From: a virus
Virus record (IMG/VR): IMGVR_UViG_3300032242_003031
Span: 1 to 37,451 of that record
Length of the DNA: 37,451 bases
Strand: one strand, 5' to 3'
In this document: in pieces, positions 25,774 through 34,087 of the stretch
Layout: each line of letters opens with the position of its first letter
Position numbering within the stretch: position 1 is the first letter of the stretch
Made by a program: the position numbers and the translations under genes
Notes under the pieces: model-generated
Databases searched by the model: none
Seen by the model: only the letters and a program-made list of their open reading frames with translations
What the model was told of the DNA's origin: nothing

Positions 25774-27534
25774 ATGAGAGACGAACACGGCCGGTTTACT
25801 CCTGGAAACAAAGCTGGCGTGCTTACCCGATTCAAGGCCGGGAATAATGAAAATCCCAAAGGCCGGCCCAAGAAAAAGCCGATTCGCGACGCCTTGAAGC
25901 GTTTGCTGAACGACATGTCAAACGGCGAGCTTCACGCCGACATGCTCGCCAAGAGGGCTTTTGCGGGTGCGCTGAGCTGGGCGGAAGATGCGATCGACTG
26001 GGCGAAATTTATTCAAACGACCCTTGAAGGCAAGCTCGGCGAAGTGGGTGACGACGAACCGGAGGAGCCCGACACGCCCGACACCGGGCCGGAAACGGGG
26101 GCGGGTGACGTTGTCGAGACGAAGTTAGCCAGTGAGCCGAAGATTCTGCCGAAGCCCGTCACGCCGAAAGCTGGGCGGTTTAATGCGTGGCTCAAACAGG
26201 TGAGCCCCGACCGCGACTGGGACGCCCCGCATTTGCTGCTGCTGCAATCGAAGATTGAGGCGGTGAACAAGGGCGAGATCAGGCGGCTGATTGTGTCGAT
26301 GCCTCCGCGACACGGTAAAAGCGAGCTTTTGTCGATTCATGCCCTGGTGTGGTTGCTCGAACAGAACCCGAAGAGGGAAATCATCTCGGCCGGCTGGGGT
26401 GTTGTTCTGGCCCGAAAGTTTACAAGAAAGGCCCGACAACTGGCGGAACGTGCGGGGCTTGAGTTGTCCAGCAAGGTCGCCAGGGCTGGGCAGTGGGAGA
26501 CCGCCGCAGGGGGCGCGGTGTTTGCGGTCGGTGTCAAGGGCGGTGTTGCCGGCTATGGTGCGGACATCCTGATTGTGGATGACCCGGTGAAGGACATTGC
26601 CGAGGCACAGTCGCCACTACAGCGCGAGCGTGTTTGGGACTGGTTTACGTCTGAGGCGATGACCCGTCTCAGCCCGAATGGTGCCGCGATTGTAATCATG
26701 ACTCGTCGGCACGAAGCCGACCTGATCGGCAGCCTGGTCGAGGGTCGCGACAGTGAGACCGGCGAGACGGTCGAGAGCGAGGACGCCGACCGCTGGGAGT
26801 ATATCGCGCTGCCTGCCATTTCCGAAGGCGAAGGCGACGCCATTGGGCGGGCCGAGGGCGAGGCCTTGTGGCCAACACGGTTCCCGCTCTCGAATCTCAA
26901 GAAAATCCGCGAATCGGTCGGCGCGTGGATTTGGGCGGCCTTGTATCAGCAACGACCGACACCCCGTTCGGGCGGCCTTTTCGCCCAGGAATGGTTTTGC
27001 CATTTCGTGGATGCCGCGCCGGCCGGGCCGGGCGTTCGCTGGGTGCGTTATTGGGACAAAGCCTCGACGGTTGATGGTGGCGACTACACGGTGGGCGTGC
27101 TGATGGCCGAGCACGAGGGCAAGTATTACGTTTGCGACGTTGTGCGGGTGCAGGTTTCGCCCGCTGCCCGACGTGCTTTGCAGCGACAGTGCGCCGAGAC
27201 GGACGCCAAGGGAACGACGCAATGGATCGAACACGAAGGCGGATCGAGTGGCAAAGATGCTGCCGAGCTGGAGGCCCGCGAGCTGGCCGGCTTCTCGGTG
27301 AAGTTCGAGCACCCGACCGGCTCGAAAGAGGTGCGGGCCGACCCGTTTGCGGCCCAGTGCGAGGCAGGCAACGTGATTCTGGTGCGCGGGAAGTGGAATC
27401 GAAAGTACATCGAAGAGCTTTGTCTTTTCCCAAACGGCAAGCACGACGACCAGGTGGACGCAAGCTCGGGTGCGTTCGGCAAGTTGGCCGTGAAGCGGCG
27501 GATCAGGGTTGTAGGGAGCCGGAACGATGACTAA
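25774..27534 (+). CDS. terL: Terminase large subunit with fused N-terminal small-subunit-like (DUF5681-type) domain
   Basis: The 586-residue product starts at ATG 25774. Residues 1-50 (GRFTPGNKAG...FKAGNNENPKGRPKK...ALKRLL) match the PGNKANPNGRP style of DUF5681 proteins found near or as phage small terminases. An acidic Pro-rich linker follows (about 90-115). The ATPase shows Walker A PPRHGKS (177-183) and Walker B ILIVDD (265-270). The nuclease has RYWDKAS...GGDYT and HDDQVDASSGAF with catalytic Asp residues. It cuts and pumps DNA into proheads. No separate small subunit gene is seen, so the fusion may replace it. Confidence 0.92.
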   Translation: MRDEHGRFTPGNKAGVLTRFKAGNNENPKGRPKKKPIRDALKRLLNDMSNGELHADMLAKRAFAGALSWAEDAIDWAKFIQTTLEGKLGEVGDDEPEEPDTPDTGPETGAGDVVETKLASEPKILPKPVTPKAGRFNAWLKQVSPDRDWDAPHLLLLQSKIEAVNKGEIRRLIVSMPPRHGKSELLSIHALVWLLEQNPKREIISAGWGVVLARKFTRKARQLAERAGLELSSKVARAGQWETAAGGAVFAVGVKGGVAGYGADILIVDDPVKDIAEAQSPLQRERVWDWFTSEAMTRLSPNGAAIVIMTRRHEADLIGSLVEGRDSETGETVESEDADRWEYIALPAISEGEGDAIGRAEGEALWPTRFPLSNLKKIRESVGAWIWAALYQQRPTPRSGGLFAQEWFCHFVDAAPAGPGVRWVRYWDKASTVDGGDYTVGVLMAEHEGKYYVCDVVRVQVSPAARRALQRQCAETDAKGTTQWIEHEGGSSGKDAAELEARELAGFSVKFEHPTGSKEVRADPFAAQCEAGNVILVRGKWNRKYIEELCLFPNGKHDDQVDASSGAFGKLAVKRRIRVVGSRNDD

Positions 27535-28795
27535 CGGCAGCGGCGGCGGCGGATATGCGTTCGGCGAGAGCGGCCCGAACCTGAAAATTTATACCGGCCT
27601 TGGTGGCGGCGGAGGCGGCCGCAGCTTCGCTCTTCTGCCCGGTGCCAAGCACGACTGGGAACTCGAAGCCGGCCGGCTTTACCTCAACGATGTCGTTTCC
27701 ATCGCGTGCAACTGGATCGCCGAGAAGATCAATCTTTGCCCTCTCGTTGTTGAAGAAAAACAGACCGACGGGTCGTGGGTGCCGGCTTATGACACCGCAC
27801 TCTCAGATCTGTGGTTCCGCAACAACACGAATTACGACAGTTTCACCCGCGACTTGGCGATGGCACTTTCCATCGTCACGTCCGGCAATGCCTTTTTGTA
27901 CATCGAGCGCGACTCATTCGCGGGCCTGCCGATCGGCCTGCACTGGCTGGACGAACGCTACGTATTCCCGCTTTATCCGCCGACAGGCGAGCGGTATCTC
28001 GACTACTGGCGATACTTGGTGAATGGTCGGGCGCTGAACATCCCGAAAGAGGATGTTTTGCACTTCCGGTGGGGCATTGACCCGCTCAACACCCGGCTTG
28101 GTCTTTCCAGGCTCAAAGCACTCCTACGGCAGATTTGTCTGCTGAATGAGGCGGCCGGCTATTCGGTCTCGATCTTGAAGAATGGCGGCGTTCCTGGGCT
28201 GATCATCACGCCCGAAGAGGCCAACGACGAGCTTTTGGACGACGAGGGCGACGAGATCGAGCACCAGGTCAACCGCATGACGCGGGGCGACAATCGCGGC
28301 AAGACGATCAGCTTGAACCGCCGCATCAAGATCGACACCATCGGCTTTTCGCCCGAGCAAATGGCCTTGGACAAGCTCCCGAACGGGGCGATGCCGATGG
28401 TCTTGGCCGCCATCGGCACCAGCCCTGAAGTGCATGGCCTGCCGAGTGCCACAAAAACTTACGACAACTACAACACCGCGATTCAAGCCGCGTGGCGATC
28501 CGGCGTGATGCCTCTGCTGGGCTTGATTCGCTCGACAGTCGCGCGGCAGTTGATGCCCGAATTCGGGCTCGACCCGCGAAAATACCGCGTCAATCACGAT
28601 TTGTCCCATATCCCGGACCTGGCCGAAAACCTCAACGACAAGCAAAAGCGGGCTCGCGACAATTTTATCGCGGGCGGAATCTCGCTGAATGAGTTCCGCG
28701 CCGAGCTTGGCCGGCCCCCTGAACCACTCTTTGGCGACAAGTTCTTCTGGGAAATCAGCCCGCAGCAACGGGCACAGGTGGTCGGCAATGCTTGA
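27527..28795 (+). CDS. Portal protein (HK97 type)
   Basis: The 422-residue product overlaps terminase by eight bases. After a Gly-rich leader (residues 4-32), LYLNDVVSIACNWIAEKINLCPL, SGNAFLYIERD...GLPIGLHWLD and VLHFRWGIDP fit HK97-type portals, which form the dodecameric ring through which DNA enters. The helical stem/crown region (ENLNDKQKRARDNFIAGGISLNEFRAELGRPP) is near the end. Position between terminase and head protein confirms it. Confidence 0.9.
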   Translation: MTNGSGGGGYAFGESGPNLKIYTGLGGGGGGRSFALLPGAKHDWELEAGRLYLNDVVSIACNWIAEKINLCPLVVEEKQTDGSWVPAYDTALSDLWFRNNTNYDSFTRDLAMALSIVTSGNAFLYIERDSFAGLPIGLHWLDERYVFPLYPPTGERYLDYWRYLVNGRALNIPKEDVLHFRWGIDPLNTRLGLSRLKALLRQICLLNEAAGYSVSILKNGGVPGLIITPEEANDELLDDEGDEIEHQVNRMTRGDNRGKTISLNRRIKIDTIGFSPEQMALDKLPNGAMPMVLAAIGTSPEVHGLPSATKTYDNYNTAIQAAWRSGVMPLLGLIRSTVARQLMPEFGLDPRKYRVNHDLSHIPDLAENLNDKQKRARDNFIAGGISLNEFRAELGRPPEPLFGDKFFWEISPQQRAQVVGNA

Positions 28796-29612
28796 GCCCA
28801 ACGATCACAATCTCCCACTCGGCTCCAAGCTCTACCCGATCCTGGTCGGGAGCTTCAACGCCCAGGCGAAGCTCATCAAAGAGCGTTTGTCGGGCAAGAA
28901 GTCGGTTTTTTACACGCCGACCGAACTCTTGCGGCCGTCAGACAAGGGTTTGCTGGACGAGACAGAGAAGATCGTGCCCGTCATTTCGGCGATATGGGAC
29001 GCCGGAGGCAAGCGGCTTTATCGGTCGATTGGCTTTGACGCAGAACGGTGGCGAGTCAACAACGAATATCTGCGGCGTGCTATCAAAGAGTCTGTTCTGG
29101 ACTTTGCCGCAAGCACGCAGCAGACTTTTCGTGATGATTTCAATTTGAATTATGAGGAAATCAAGGACGAAATTCGTGCTGAAATCGCGGCTGGGCGGCT
29201 TGCTGCCGGCGAGACAACCGATCAATTGACGCGCCGGATTATGCATTATTTTCAGGACACAAACCGCTTCCGCGCTCGTCGGATCGCTCAAACCGAAGCC
29301 GTCAGGGCGCACCACCTCGCCACAGTCTGGTCGGCTCGCGATTCCAAAGTCGTCGTCGGCTGGCAGTGGGTTGAGACTTCGGCAAGCTGCCCGGTATGCC
29401 ACGCCATAGCAACCGACGCCAACAACCCGACAGGACGGCGGATTGTCAGGCTCGGCCAGAATTTCGCCGTGCGCGGCAATAATCCGACATACAAGAATAT
29501 TCAATTCCCGCCGGCTCACCCGTTTTGTCGGTGCACAATCAAGGCGATTCTCGATGCCGCCTATTCGGGCGACTCCAAGCCGATCACCTGGTCGCCGGCC
29601 TGGGCGGCTTAA
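28788..29612 (+). CDS. Minor head / head morphogenesis protein (Mu gpF-like)
   Basis: The 274-residue product starts at ATG 28788, overlapping the portal end. The C-terminal half has the Mu F/SPP1 gp7 signature: FRARRIAQTEAVRAHHLATVWSA, SASCPVCHAIA, then FPPAHPFCRCTI with conserved His and Cys. The N-terminal half is helical. Such proteins associate with portal and assist prohead assembly or DNA entry. The stop is followed by a hairpin before the protease gene. Confidence 0.85.
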   Translation: MLEPNDHNLPLGSKLYPILVGSFNAQAKLIKERLSGKKSVFYTPTELLRPSDKGLLDETEKIVPVISAIWDAGGKRLYRSIGFDAERWRVNNEYLRRAIKESVLDFAASTQQTFRDDFNLNYEEIKDEIRAEIAAGRLAAGETTDQLTRRIMHYFQDTNRFRARRIAQTEAVRAHHLATVWSARDSKVVVGWQWVETSASCPVCHAIATDANNPTGRRIVRLGQNFAVRGNNPTYKNIQFPPAHPFCRCTIKAILDAAYSGDSKPITWSPAWAA

Positions 29613-29640
29613 TTCCGGCACGATAACTCACTTCGAAGGT

Positions 29641-29665
29641 TCCCCCAAAGCATCCAATTGGGGGA
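29641..29665 (+). promoter_or_regulatory. Hairpin covering the protease ribosome site
   Basis: TCCCCCAA (29641-29648) pairs with TTGGGGGA (29658-29665) around a nine-base loop. The 3' arm contains the GGGGGA that lies six bases before the protease GTG (29672). Folding would hide it. It could limit protease synthesis, which must be low relative to capsid protein. Confidence 0.55.
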
Positions 29666-29671
29666 CCAGCC

Positions 29672-30520
29672 GTGCCGCAACTGCTCGAAGTATCAGGCGA
29701 ACTCAAGCGAAAGACCGTGCCGTTTCGGCTTTTGAAGTCGGAATCGGGCGACGTGGGCCAGTTCTCCGGCGTCTGTTCGGTGTTTCATAACGTCGATGCA
29801 TGCCGCGAAATCATCGCGCCGGGCGCGTTCGCCGACACCATTCCGCACTTCCTGTCGGACGGCTTTGTCACCTATGAGCACGACTGGGACGAGCCGATCG
29901 GTCGCCCGACCGCTGCCGAAGAGACTGCCGAAGGATTGCGGGTCACGGGCGAAATCTATCCTGAAATGTTCGAAGCCGCCAGCGTGCTCGCCGGCATGCG
30001 GCGCGGCGTGATCAAACAGATGTCGATCGGGTATTACGTCCGCGACTGCAAAAATCTCAGTTACGACGACACGATCAAGTATTGGGATTCGGTCGGTTAC
30101 GAACCCACGCCCGACGATTACCGCCTTGCCAATGCGGGCGTGGTCCTGCTGACCAACTTGAAGCTCGAAGAAGCTGCCATTTGCATGCGCGGGGCGAACA
30201 ACCAGGCCCGCGTGACGGGTGTCAAGAGTTATCTGAAAACGGTTCTGGGCGAGCTTTTCGGCACCAAGCCGGAAATGCAATCGGCCCAGGATCAAAAACA
30301 TATTGATTTGTTGACAGATCAGATCTGGAAGTCGATTCGGCCCGCGATTCGAGCCGAAGTATCGACGCTTTTGAGCGGCACCAAGGCCGCCGCCAAGCAG
30401 GAAACAGGCTCCGCAAAAGACGCGGCGGCCATATCAAGCACAGCTTCGAGCGCTCTGCTCGAAGCGGAGCGTTTGTTGATTGATCTTGAAGTCGAAGCGG
30501 CCCTGGGGAGGGGCAAATAA
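29672..30520 (+). CDS. Prohead maturation protease (HK97 U35 family)
   Basis: The 282-residue product begins at GTG 29672. Residues 5-180 are the HK97 prohead protease domain: GQFSGVCSVFHNVDACREIIAPGAF, VTYEHDWDEPIGRPTAAEE with the catalytic His, KQMSIGYYV with the catalytic Ser, and LLTNLKLEEAAICMRGANNQA. The C-terminal 90 residues are helical and may act as scaffold. Its job is to remove the capsid delta domain during maturation. Confidence 0.9.
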   Translation: MPQLLEVSGELKRKTVPFRLLKSESGDVGQFSGVCSVFHNVDACREIIAPGAFADTIPHFLSDGFVTYEHDWDEPIGRPTAAEETAEGLRVTGEIYPEMFEAASVLAGMRRGVIKQMSIGYYVRDCKNLSYDDTIKYWDSVGYEPTPDDYRLANAGVVLLTNLKLEEAAICMRGANNQARVTGVKSYLKTVLGELFGTKPEMQSAQDQKHIDLLTDQIWKSIRPAIRAEVSTLLSGTKAAAKQETGSAKDAAAISSTASSALLEAERLLIDLEVEAALGRGK

Positions 30521-30521
30521 C

Positions 30522-31925
30522 GTGGAAGCAACAGCAGAATACTCTTCCTGGGTAAACCAACTTCGCGAAATGCAAGCGGAATCCCGGGACTTGTCAAACC
30601 GCATCGCGGAGGGCACGGCCACTCCCGAGCAAAAGTCAAAGTTTAACACGATCGTTCCGCAGCTTTCCGTGCTGGCGGGGCAGATCAACAATTTTCGCAC
30701 GGCGCAAAGCCTGGCCGAGTTCAAGGCGATGGAAAGCCAGTTGCAACAGTCGCTCTCAACGGCGACCGTGCAAAACACGTCTCGCCCCGGTGCACGGTTT
30801 TTCAACCTTGGTGCCGAAAAGAGCGAAGAAGAAGTTCTGGACCAGAAAACCGTTCACAAGTACGGCAGCCTGGAGCGTGAGCTGGGCACGAAGAAGTACG
30901 AAGCCATTTCGGACTATTCTTACAAGGCCGCTGTGGAAAACGCTCTTCGCTATGGCTGGAGCGGCCTGAACGGCGCGGAACTGAAGGCTCTCGATTCCGG
31001 TGCTGACGAACGCGGTGCTGTGACAGCCCCTGCCGAAGTCATCAACACCATCGTGACGCGATTGAACGCCCCGACGCGGGTCGGTGGAATCGTGCGTGAG
31101 ATCAACACGTCTCGCGATTCGATTCAGTTCTTCCGCAACGCTTACGACTCTGACGACATGTACACCAACACCTTCCGCCGCATCGCGACCGGCTCTCGCC
31201 CGGCCACGGACACGGAAGCGCTGGTGACAAACGCCGGCCAGGTGACGATTGAACCCGTCAAAATTCAGGTTCACACCTACATGATGGTTGGGCAGATCGA
31301 AAACGACCTGCTCATGGACTCGTCTTTCGACTTGATGAGCTGGTTCACGAACGAGATTTCGAAGTCGGCGGCTCAAGACCGCGACAACGACATCATCAAC
31401 GGAACTGGCGTCGGCCAGAACATGGGCGTGATGAATTACGTCGGCACGGGGAACACGTTCTCGGTTTCGACGGTCAACTCCGGCGACGCCAACACGCTCA
31501 CCGTGGCCGGCCTGGCGAACCTGCTCTGGGATCTGCCGGAACAGTATTGCGAAAGCGCCGTGATCACCATGAACCGGACTTATGCCGGAAAGGTGATCGC
31601 TGGCCTTCGTTCCAGCTCGGGTCTGCGGGTTTATGGCGACATGGACGCGGCCAACGGTGCGTCGATGGTCGGTCCGTCGGGTCAAAAGCTCGAAGGATAC
31701 CCGGTCGTTTACAGCTCCAAGATGCCGACCGTCGCGGCCAACAACTACCCGATCCTGTTCTGGGACCCGTCGGCTTACATCAGCCTGACCCGCCAGAACA
31801 TCTCGATCAAGATCTTGGATCAAACACGTGCCAAGCAGAACATGACCGAAATTGTAGCCAAGATTCGCTACGGTGGCGACCTGGTTGAGCCTTACAAGTG
31901 TCGCGCCCAAAAGGTTTCTGCCTGA
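30522..31925 (+). CDS. Major capsid protein (HK97 fold)
   Basis: From GTG 30522 (GGGGAGGGG upstream) the product has 467 residues. Residues 1-90 are helical and charged, the delta domain expected to be cleaved. The rest is the HK97 fold: AVTAPAEVINTIVTRLNAPTRVGGIVREI (N-arm and E-loop region), a long spine helix around SSFDLMSWFTNEISKSAAQDRDNDIINGTG, and a C-terminal WDPSAYISLTRQNISIKILD...RYGGDLVEPYKCRAQKV. Position after protease confirms the role. Confidence 0.93.
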   Translation: MEATAEYSSWVNQLREMQAESRDLSNRIAEGTATPEQKSKFNTIVPQLSVLAGQINNFRTAQSLAEFKAMESQLQQSLSTATVQNTSRPGARFFNLGAEKSEEEVLDQKTVHKYGSLERELGTKKYEAISDYSYKAAVENALRYGWSGLNGAELKALDSGADERGAVTAPAEVINTIVTRLNAPTRVGGIVREINTSRDSIQFFRNAYDSDDMYTNTFRRIATGSRPATDTEALVTNAGQVTIEPVKIQVHTYMMVGQIENDLLMDSSFDLMSWFTNEISKSAAQDRDNDIINGTGVGQNMGVMNYVGTGNTFSVSTVNSGDANTLTVAGLANLLWDLPEQYCESAVITMNRTYAGKVIAGLRSSSGLRVYGDMDAANGASMVGPSGQKLEGYPVVYSSKMPTVAANNYPILFWDPSAYISLTRQNISIKILDQTRAKQNMTEIVAKIRYGGDLVEPYKCRAQKVSA

Positions 31926-31961
31926 TATTGACCGACTCGAAAGGACGGAGGATAGACAGTC

Positions 31962-32420
31962 ATGTTGATGAGTAATTTGCTTTCGACGACGGTCAAGCTG
32001 CAGCGCGTTCTGAACGCGACTGCGGCGGGTACCACCTCGGTAAACACGTCGTCGGTTGACCTTCAAAACAAGGACGGCGCTCGGTTTGTCGTCGCCTTCG
32101 GCACGCTCACTGCGGGCCAGGTTACGTCCGTCAAGCTCCAGGGCTCGACGGACAACTCGACTTTTTCCGACCTGCTCGACCCCGACACCGGCACCGTGAT
32201 CACAAGCGGTGCGCTGGCCGACGGCGACTCGAACAAGGTTGTTTCGCTCGAGGTGTACAAGTGCAAACGCCGCTACGTGCGGGCCGTGGTCGTTCGCGGC
32301 ACGCAAAACGCGGTCATTGACGGTGCCTGGGCGGAGATCCCGCAGCGGAACATGCTGCCCATGACCATCGACACAACTCAGGCAAAAGCCAACGTTGTGA
32401 GCGGCTATTCCTACACCTGA
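31962..32420 (+). CDS. Probable head decoration protein
   Basis: The 152-residue product starts at ATG 31962 with GGACGGAGG upstream, indicating strong translation. It is beta-rich and Thr/Ser/Val-heavy (RFVVAFGTLTAGQVTSVKLQGSTDNSTFSDLLD; RYVRAVVVRGTQNAVIDGAWAE). The ...VKLQGSTDNSTF.DL segment is common in capsid decoration or fibre proteins following the capsid gene. The role is inferred from position and fold. Confidence 0.6.
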   Translation: MLMSNLLSTTVKLQRVLNATAAGTTSVNTSSVDLQNKDGARFVVAFGTLTAGQVTSVKLQGSTDNSTFSDLLDPDTGTVITSGALADGDSNKVVSLEVYKCKRRYVRAVVVRGTQNAVIDGAWAEIPQRNMLPMTIDTTQAKANVVSGYSYT

Positions 32421-32440
32421 TCTGGCGAGATCTTGCCACA

Positions 32441-33016
32441 ATGGCTTCCCTGATCGTTCCTTCGGACCTGCCCGACTCGCTTTCGAGCAGGTCCGATATT
32501 GTTGAAATCATCGTCGCCGTGAGCAAGTTGGCCGAGCAATTCTGCCGGCGAACTTTTTCGCGTGAAGTGAATCGTGTTGAAACGCACTCGGGCGGCGACT
32601 ATTCCGTCCTCTTTCTGCGACTGACTCCGGTCGAATCAATCGCCTCGATCACGCACGATGGGCAAACTGTGTCGGCTTTCATGTTCGACCCGACGTCCGG
32701 CAAAGTGCAGCGCGGTGATGGGCGCGGTCATATCGATTTTGCCGATTGGTTCCCGGCCGGAACCAATAATATCGTGATCACTTACACAGGGGGTTTCGCT
32801 CGAATCCCCGACGAAGTAAAATCAGTGGTGAAAATTGGTGTCGCTAACTATGTTCGGGAGCTCGGCCGCGATGCTGGGCTGAAGTCGGAAAACATCGGTG
32901 GTGAATATAGTTGGGCGGCCAAAGACGACGACGGAGACCCGTACCGCATTTTCGGTAATGCCGGAAAAGCGATTCTGCGAGGCTTCCGGCGATCTGGCAA
33001 AACGGTGATCGGCTGA
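32441..33016 (+). CDS. Head-tail connector (gp6-like)
   Basis: The 191-residue product starts at ATG 32441. It begins SLIVPSDLPDSLSSRSDIVEIIVAVSKLAEQFCRRTFSRE and ends with helices around ARIPDEVKSVVKIGVANYVRELGRD, the helical adaptor pattern of HK97 gp6/SPP1 gp15-type connectors that form a ring under the portal. A beta insertion is in the middle (VESIASITHDGQTVSAFMFD). Position is right after the capsid block. Confidence 0.75.
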   Translation: MASLIVPSDLPDSLSSRSDIVEIIVAVSKLAEQFCRRTFSREVNRVETHSGGDYSVLFLRLTPVESIASITHDGQTVSAFMFDPTSGKVQRGDGRGHIDFADWFPAGTNNIVITYTGGFARIPDEVKSVVKIGVANYVRELGRDAGLKSENIGGEYSWAAKDDDGDPYRIFGNAGKAILRGFRRSGKTVIG

Positions 33017-33018
33017 TC

Positions 33019-33354
33019 ATGGCATTCGAAGACTACCTGACACAAACCTGCAATGTCTTCATTTCGGACAACACCCGCAACAGCGCGGGTGCGGTTCGCG
33101 GCGATGCATTTTTGCCGTTTTTGTCGGGCATCGCGTGCTCGGCTCCGATCCCCCTGGACAACTCCAAGGGCGAAACAGTCGGCCGTGATGGTCTCGTGCT
33201 GGATCACAAGATCCTGATGGCCGGCCCGCGCCGCAGCTTGACGGTTCAACACCAGATTCGAATCGGCTCCCGTCGGTTCGATGTCGATTCCGAGCTCGAC
33301 CAGGTTGGCTTCGGGCGTGTCATCAAAGTCCTTTGCCGAGAGGTGGTGGGCTGA
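33019..33354 (+). CDS. Head-tail adaptor / head closure protein
   Basis: The 111-residue product starts at ATG 33019, two bases after the connector. It is beta-rich (TCNVFISDNTRNSAGAVRGD; HKILMAGPRRSLTVQHQIRIGSRRFDVDSELDQVG) in the style of SPP1 gp16-type head closure proteins. It plugs the connector and meets the tail. The assignment rests on order and size. Its stop overlaps the next ATG. Confidence 0.65.
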   Translation: MAFEDYLTQTCNVFISDNTRNSAGAVRGDAFLPFLSGIACSAPIPLDNSKGETVGRDGLVLDHKILMAGPRRSLTVQHQIRIGSRRFDVDSELDQVGFGRVIKVLCREVVG

Positions 33355-33752
33355 TGTCATTCCAGATCAACGAAGGCGGCATGGCCGAGATTCATGGCGA
33401 CTACATGCGCCGCGTGGATGCGGCGGCCCAGGTGGTCAAGAATGAGATGGTCAGGCTTTTGACCTTGAACGACGGTGCCTCGATGCGGACGTTGGTCGAT
33501 AAGACGACGGGCCGCAAGCGGAAGAGGCTGAAATATGGCGTGCGGCGTTCGAAGCCGGGCGAGAGTCCATACAAGCAGACGGGCATGCTGTCGCAATCAG
33601 TGGCGATCGAGCGGCGGCCGGAAGACTTGACCTGCCGAATCGGCGATGGCGTGTTTTACGGTGCGATTCTTGAACTTGCACTGGACCGCCCGCACATGCG
33701 TCTCGCCTTGGATAACAAGCTGGAAGACGTGGTAAGGATTTTAGGGGGCTGA
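33354..33752 (+). CDS. HK97 gp10-like head-tail / neck protein
   Basis: The 132-residue product starts at ATG 33354 inside the previous stop codon. A helix (YMRRVDAAAQVVKNEMVRLL) is followed by KKRLKYGVRRSKPGESPYKQTGMLSQSVAIERR and a terminal CRIGDGVFYGAILELALDRPHMRLALD, the G..YGA.LE...RPHM.P block of HK97 gp10-like proteins. These join head and tail. The quoted basic loop is unusually Lys/Arg-rich. Confidence 0.75.
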   Translation: MSFQINEGGMAEIHGDYMRRVDAAAQVVKNEMVRLLTLNDGASMRTLVDKTTGRKRKRLKYGVRRSKPGESPYKQTGMLSQSVAIERRPEDLTCRIGDGVFYGAILELALDRPHMRLALDNKLEDVVRILGG

Positions 33753-33754
33753 CC

Positions 33755-34084
33755 ATGACGCCGGGCAATTGGCCGCTGACGATCATTCAGGGGCAGTCAA
33801 AAAAGGTCTCGATCACCTGGAACGGCAAAGACCTGACCGGGTGCACCGTGCGTTATTACGGCAAAAACAGCCCCGCCGACGCTTCGCCGGACTACCTTTT
33901 GACCGACACGAACGGCGGAATTACTTGGCTGACACGCTCGCCAGGCAAGTTCCAGATCAATTACACACCGACGGTGACTGCGAACATTGCCGAGGGGTCG
34001 AGCTATCACTTTTTGTGGGTGGATTTTGCCAACGGCGACAGCTTTCCGCTTTTATCCGGCCCTGTCCAGTGCTCGAAAGGGTGA
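33755..34084 (+). CDS. BppU-like/Ig-like N-terminal-domain baseplate or fibre attachment protein
   Basis: The 109-residue product starts at ATG 33755. The pattern LTIIQGQSKKVSITWNGKDLTGCTVRYYGKN...GGITWLTRSPGKFQINYTPTVTANIAEGSSYHFLWVDFANGDSFPLLSGPVQ is that of small phage beta domains (BppU N-terminal type) that attach fibres: a QG..... strand pair, tG.t.... and final ..G.v. strands. It directly precedes the tail fibre gene and may dock it. Confidence 0.6.
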   Translation: MTPGNWPLTIIQGQSKKVSITWNGKDLTGCTVRYYGKNSPADASPDYLLTDTNGGITWLTRSPGKFQINYTPTVTANIAEGSSYHFLWVDFANGDSFPLLSGPVQCSKG

Positions 34085-34087
34085 TCG

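Noticed and set aside
30756-32441. 561-codon open frame on the minus strand
   Set aside because: It is antisense to the capsid and decoration genes, Arg/His/Val-rich, and lacks a ribosome site. It is a shadow of high-GC coding on the other strand.
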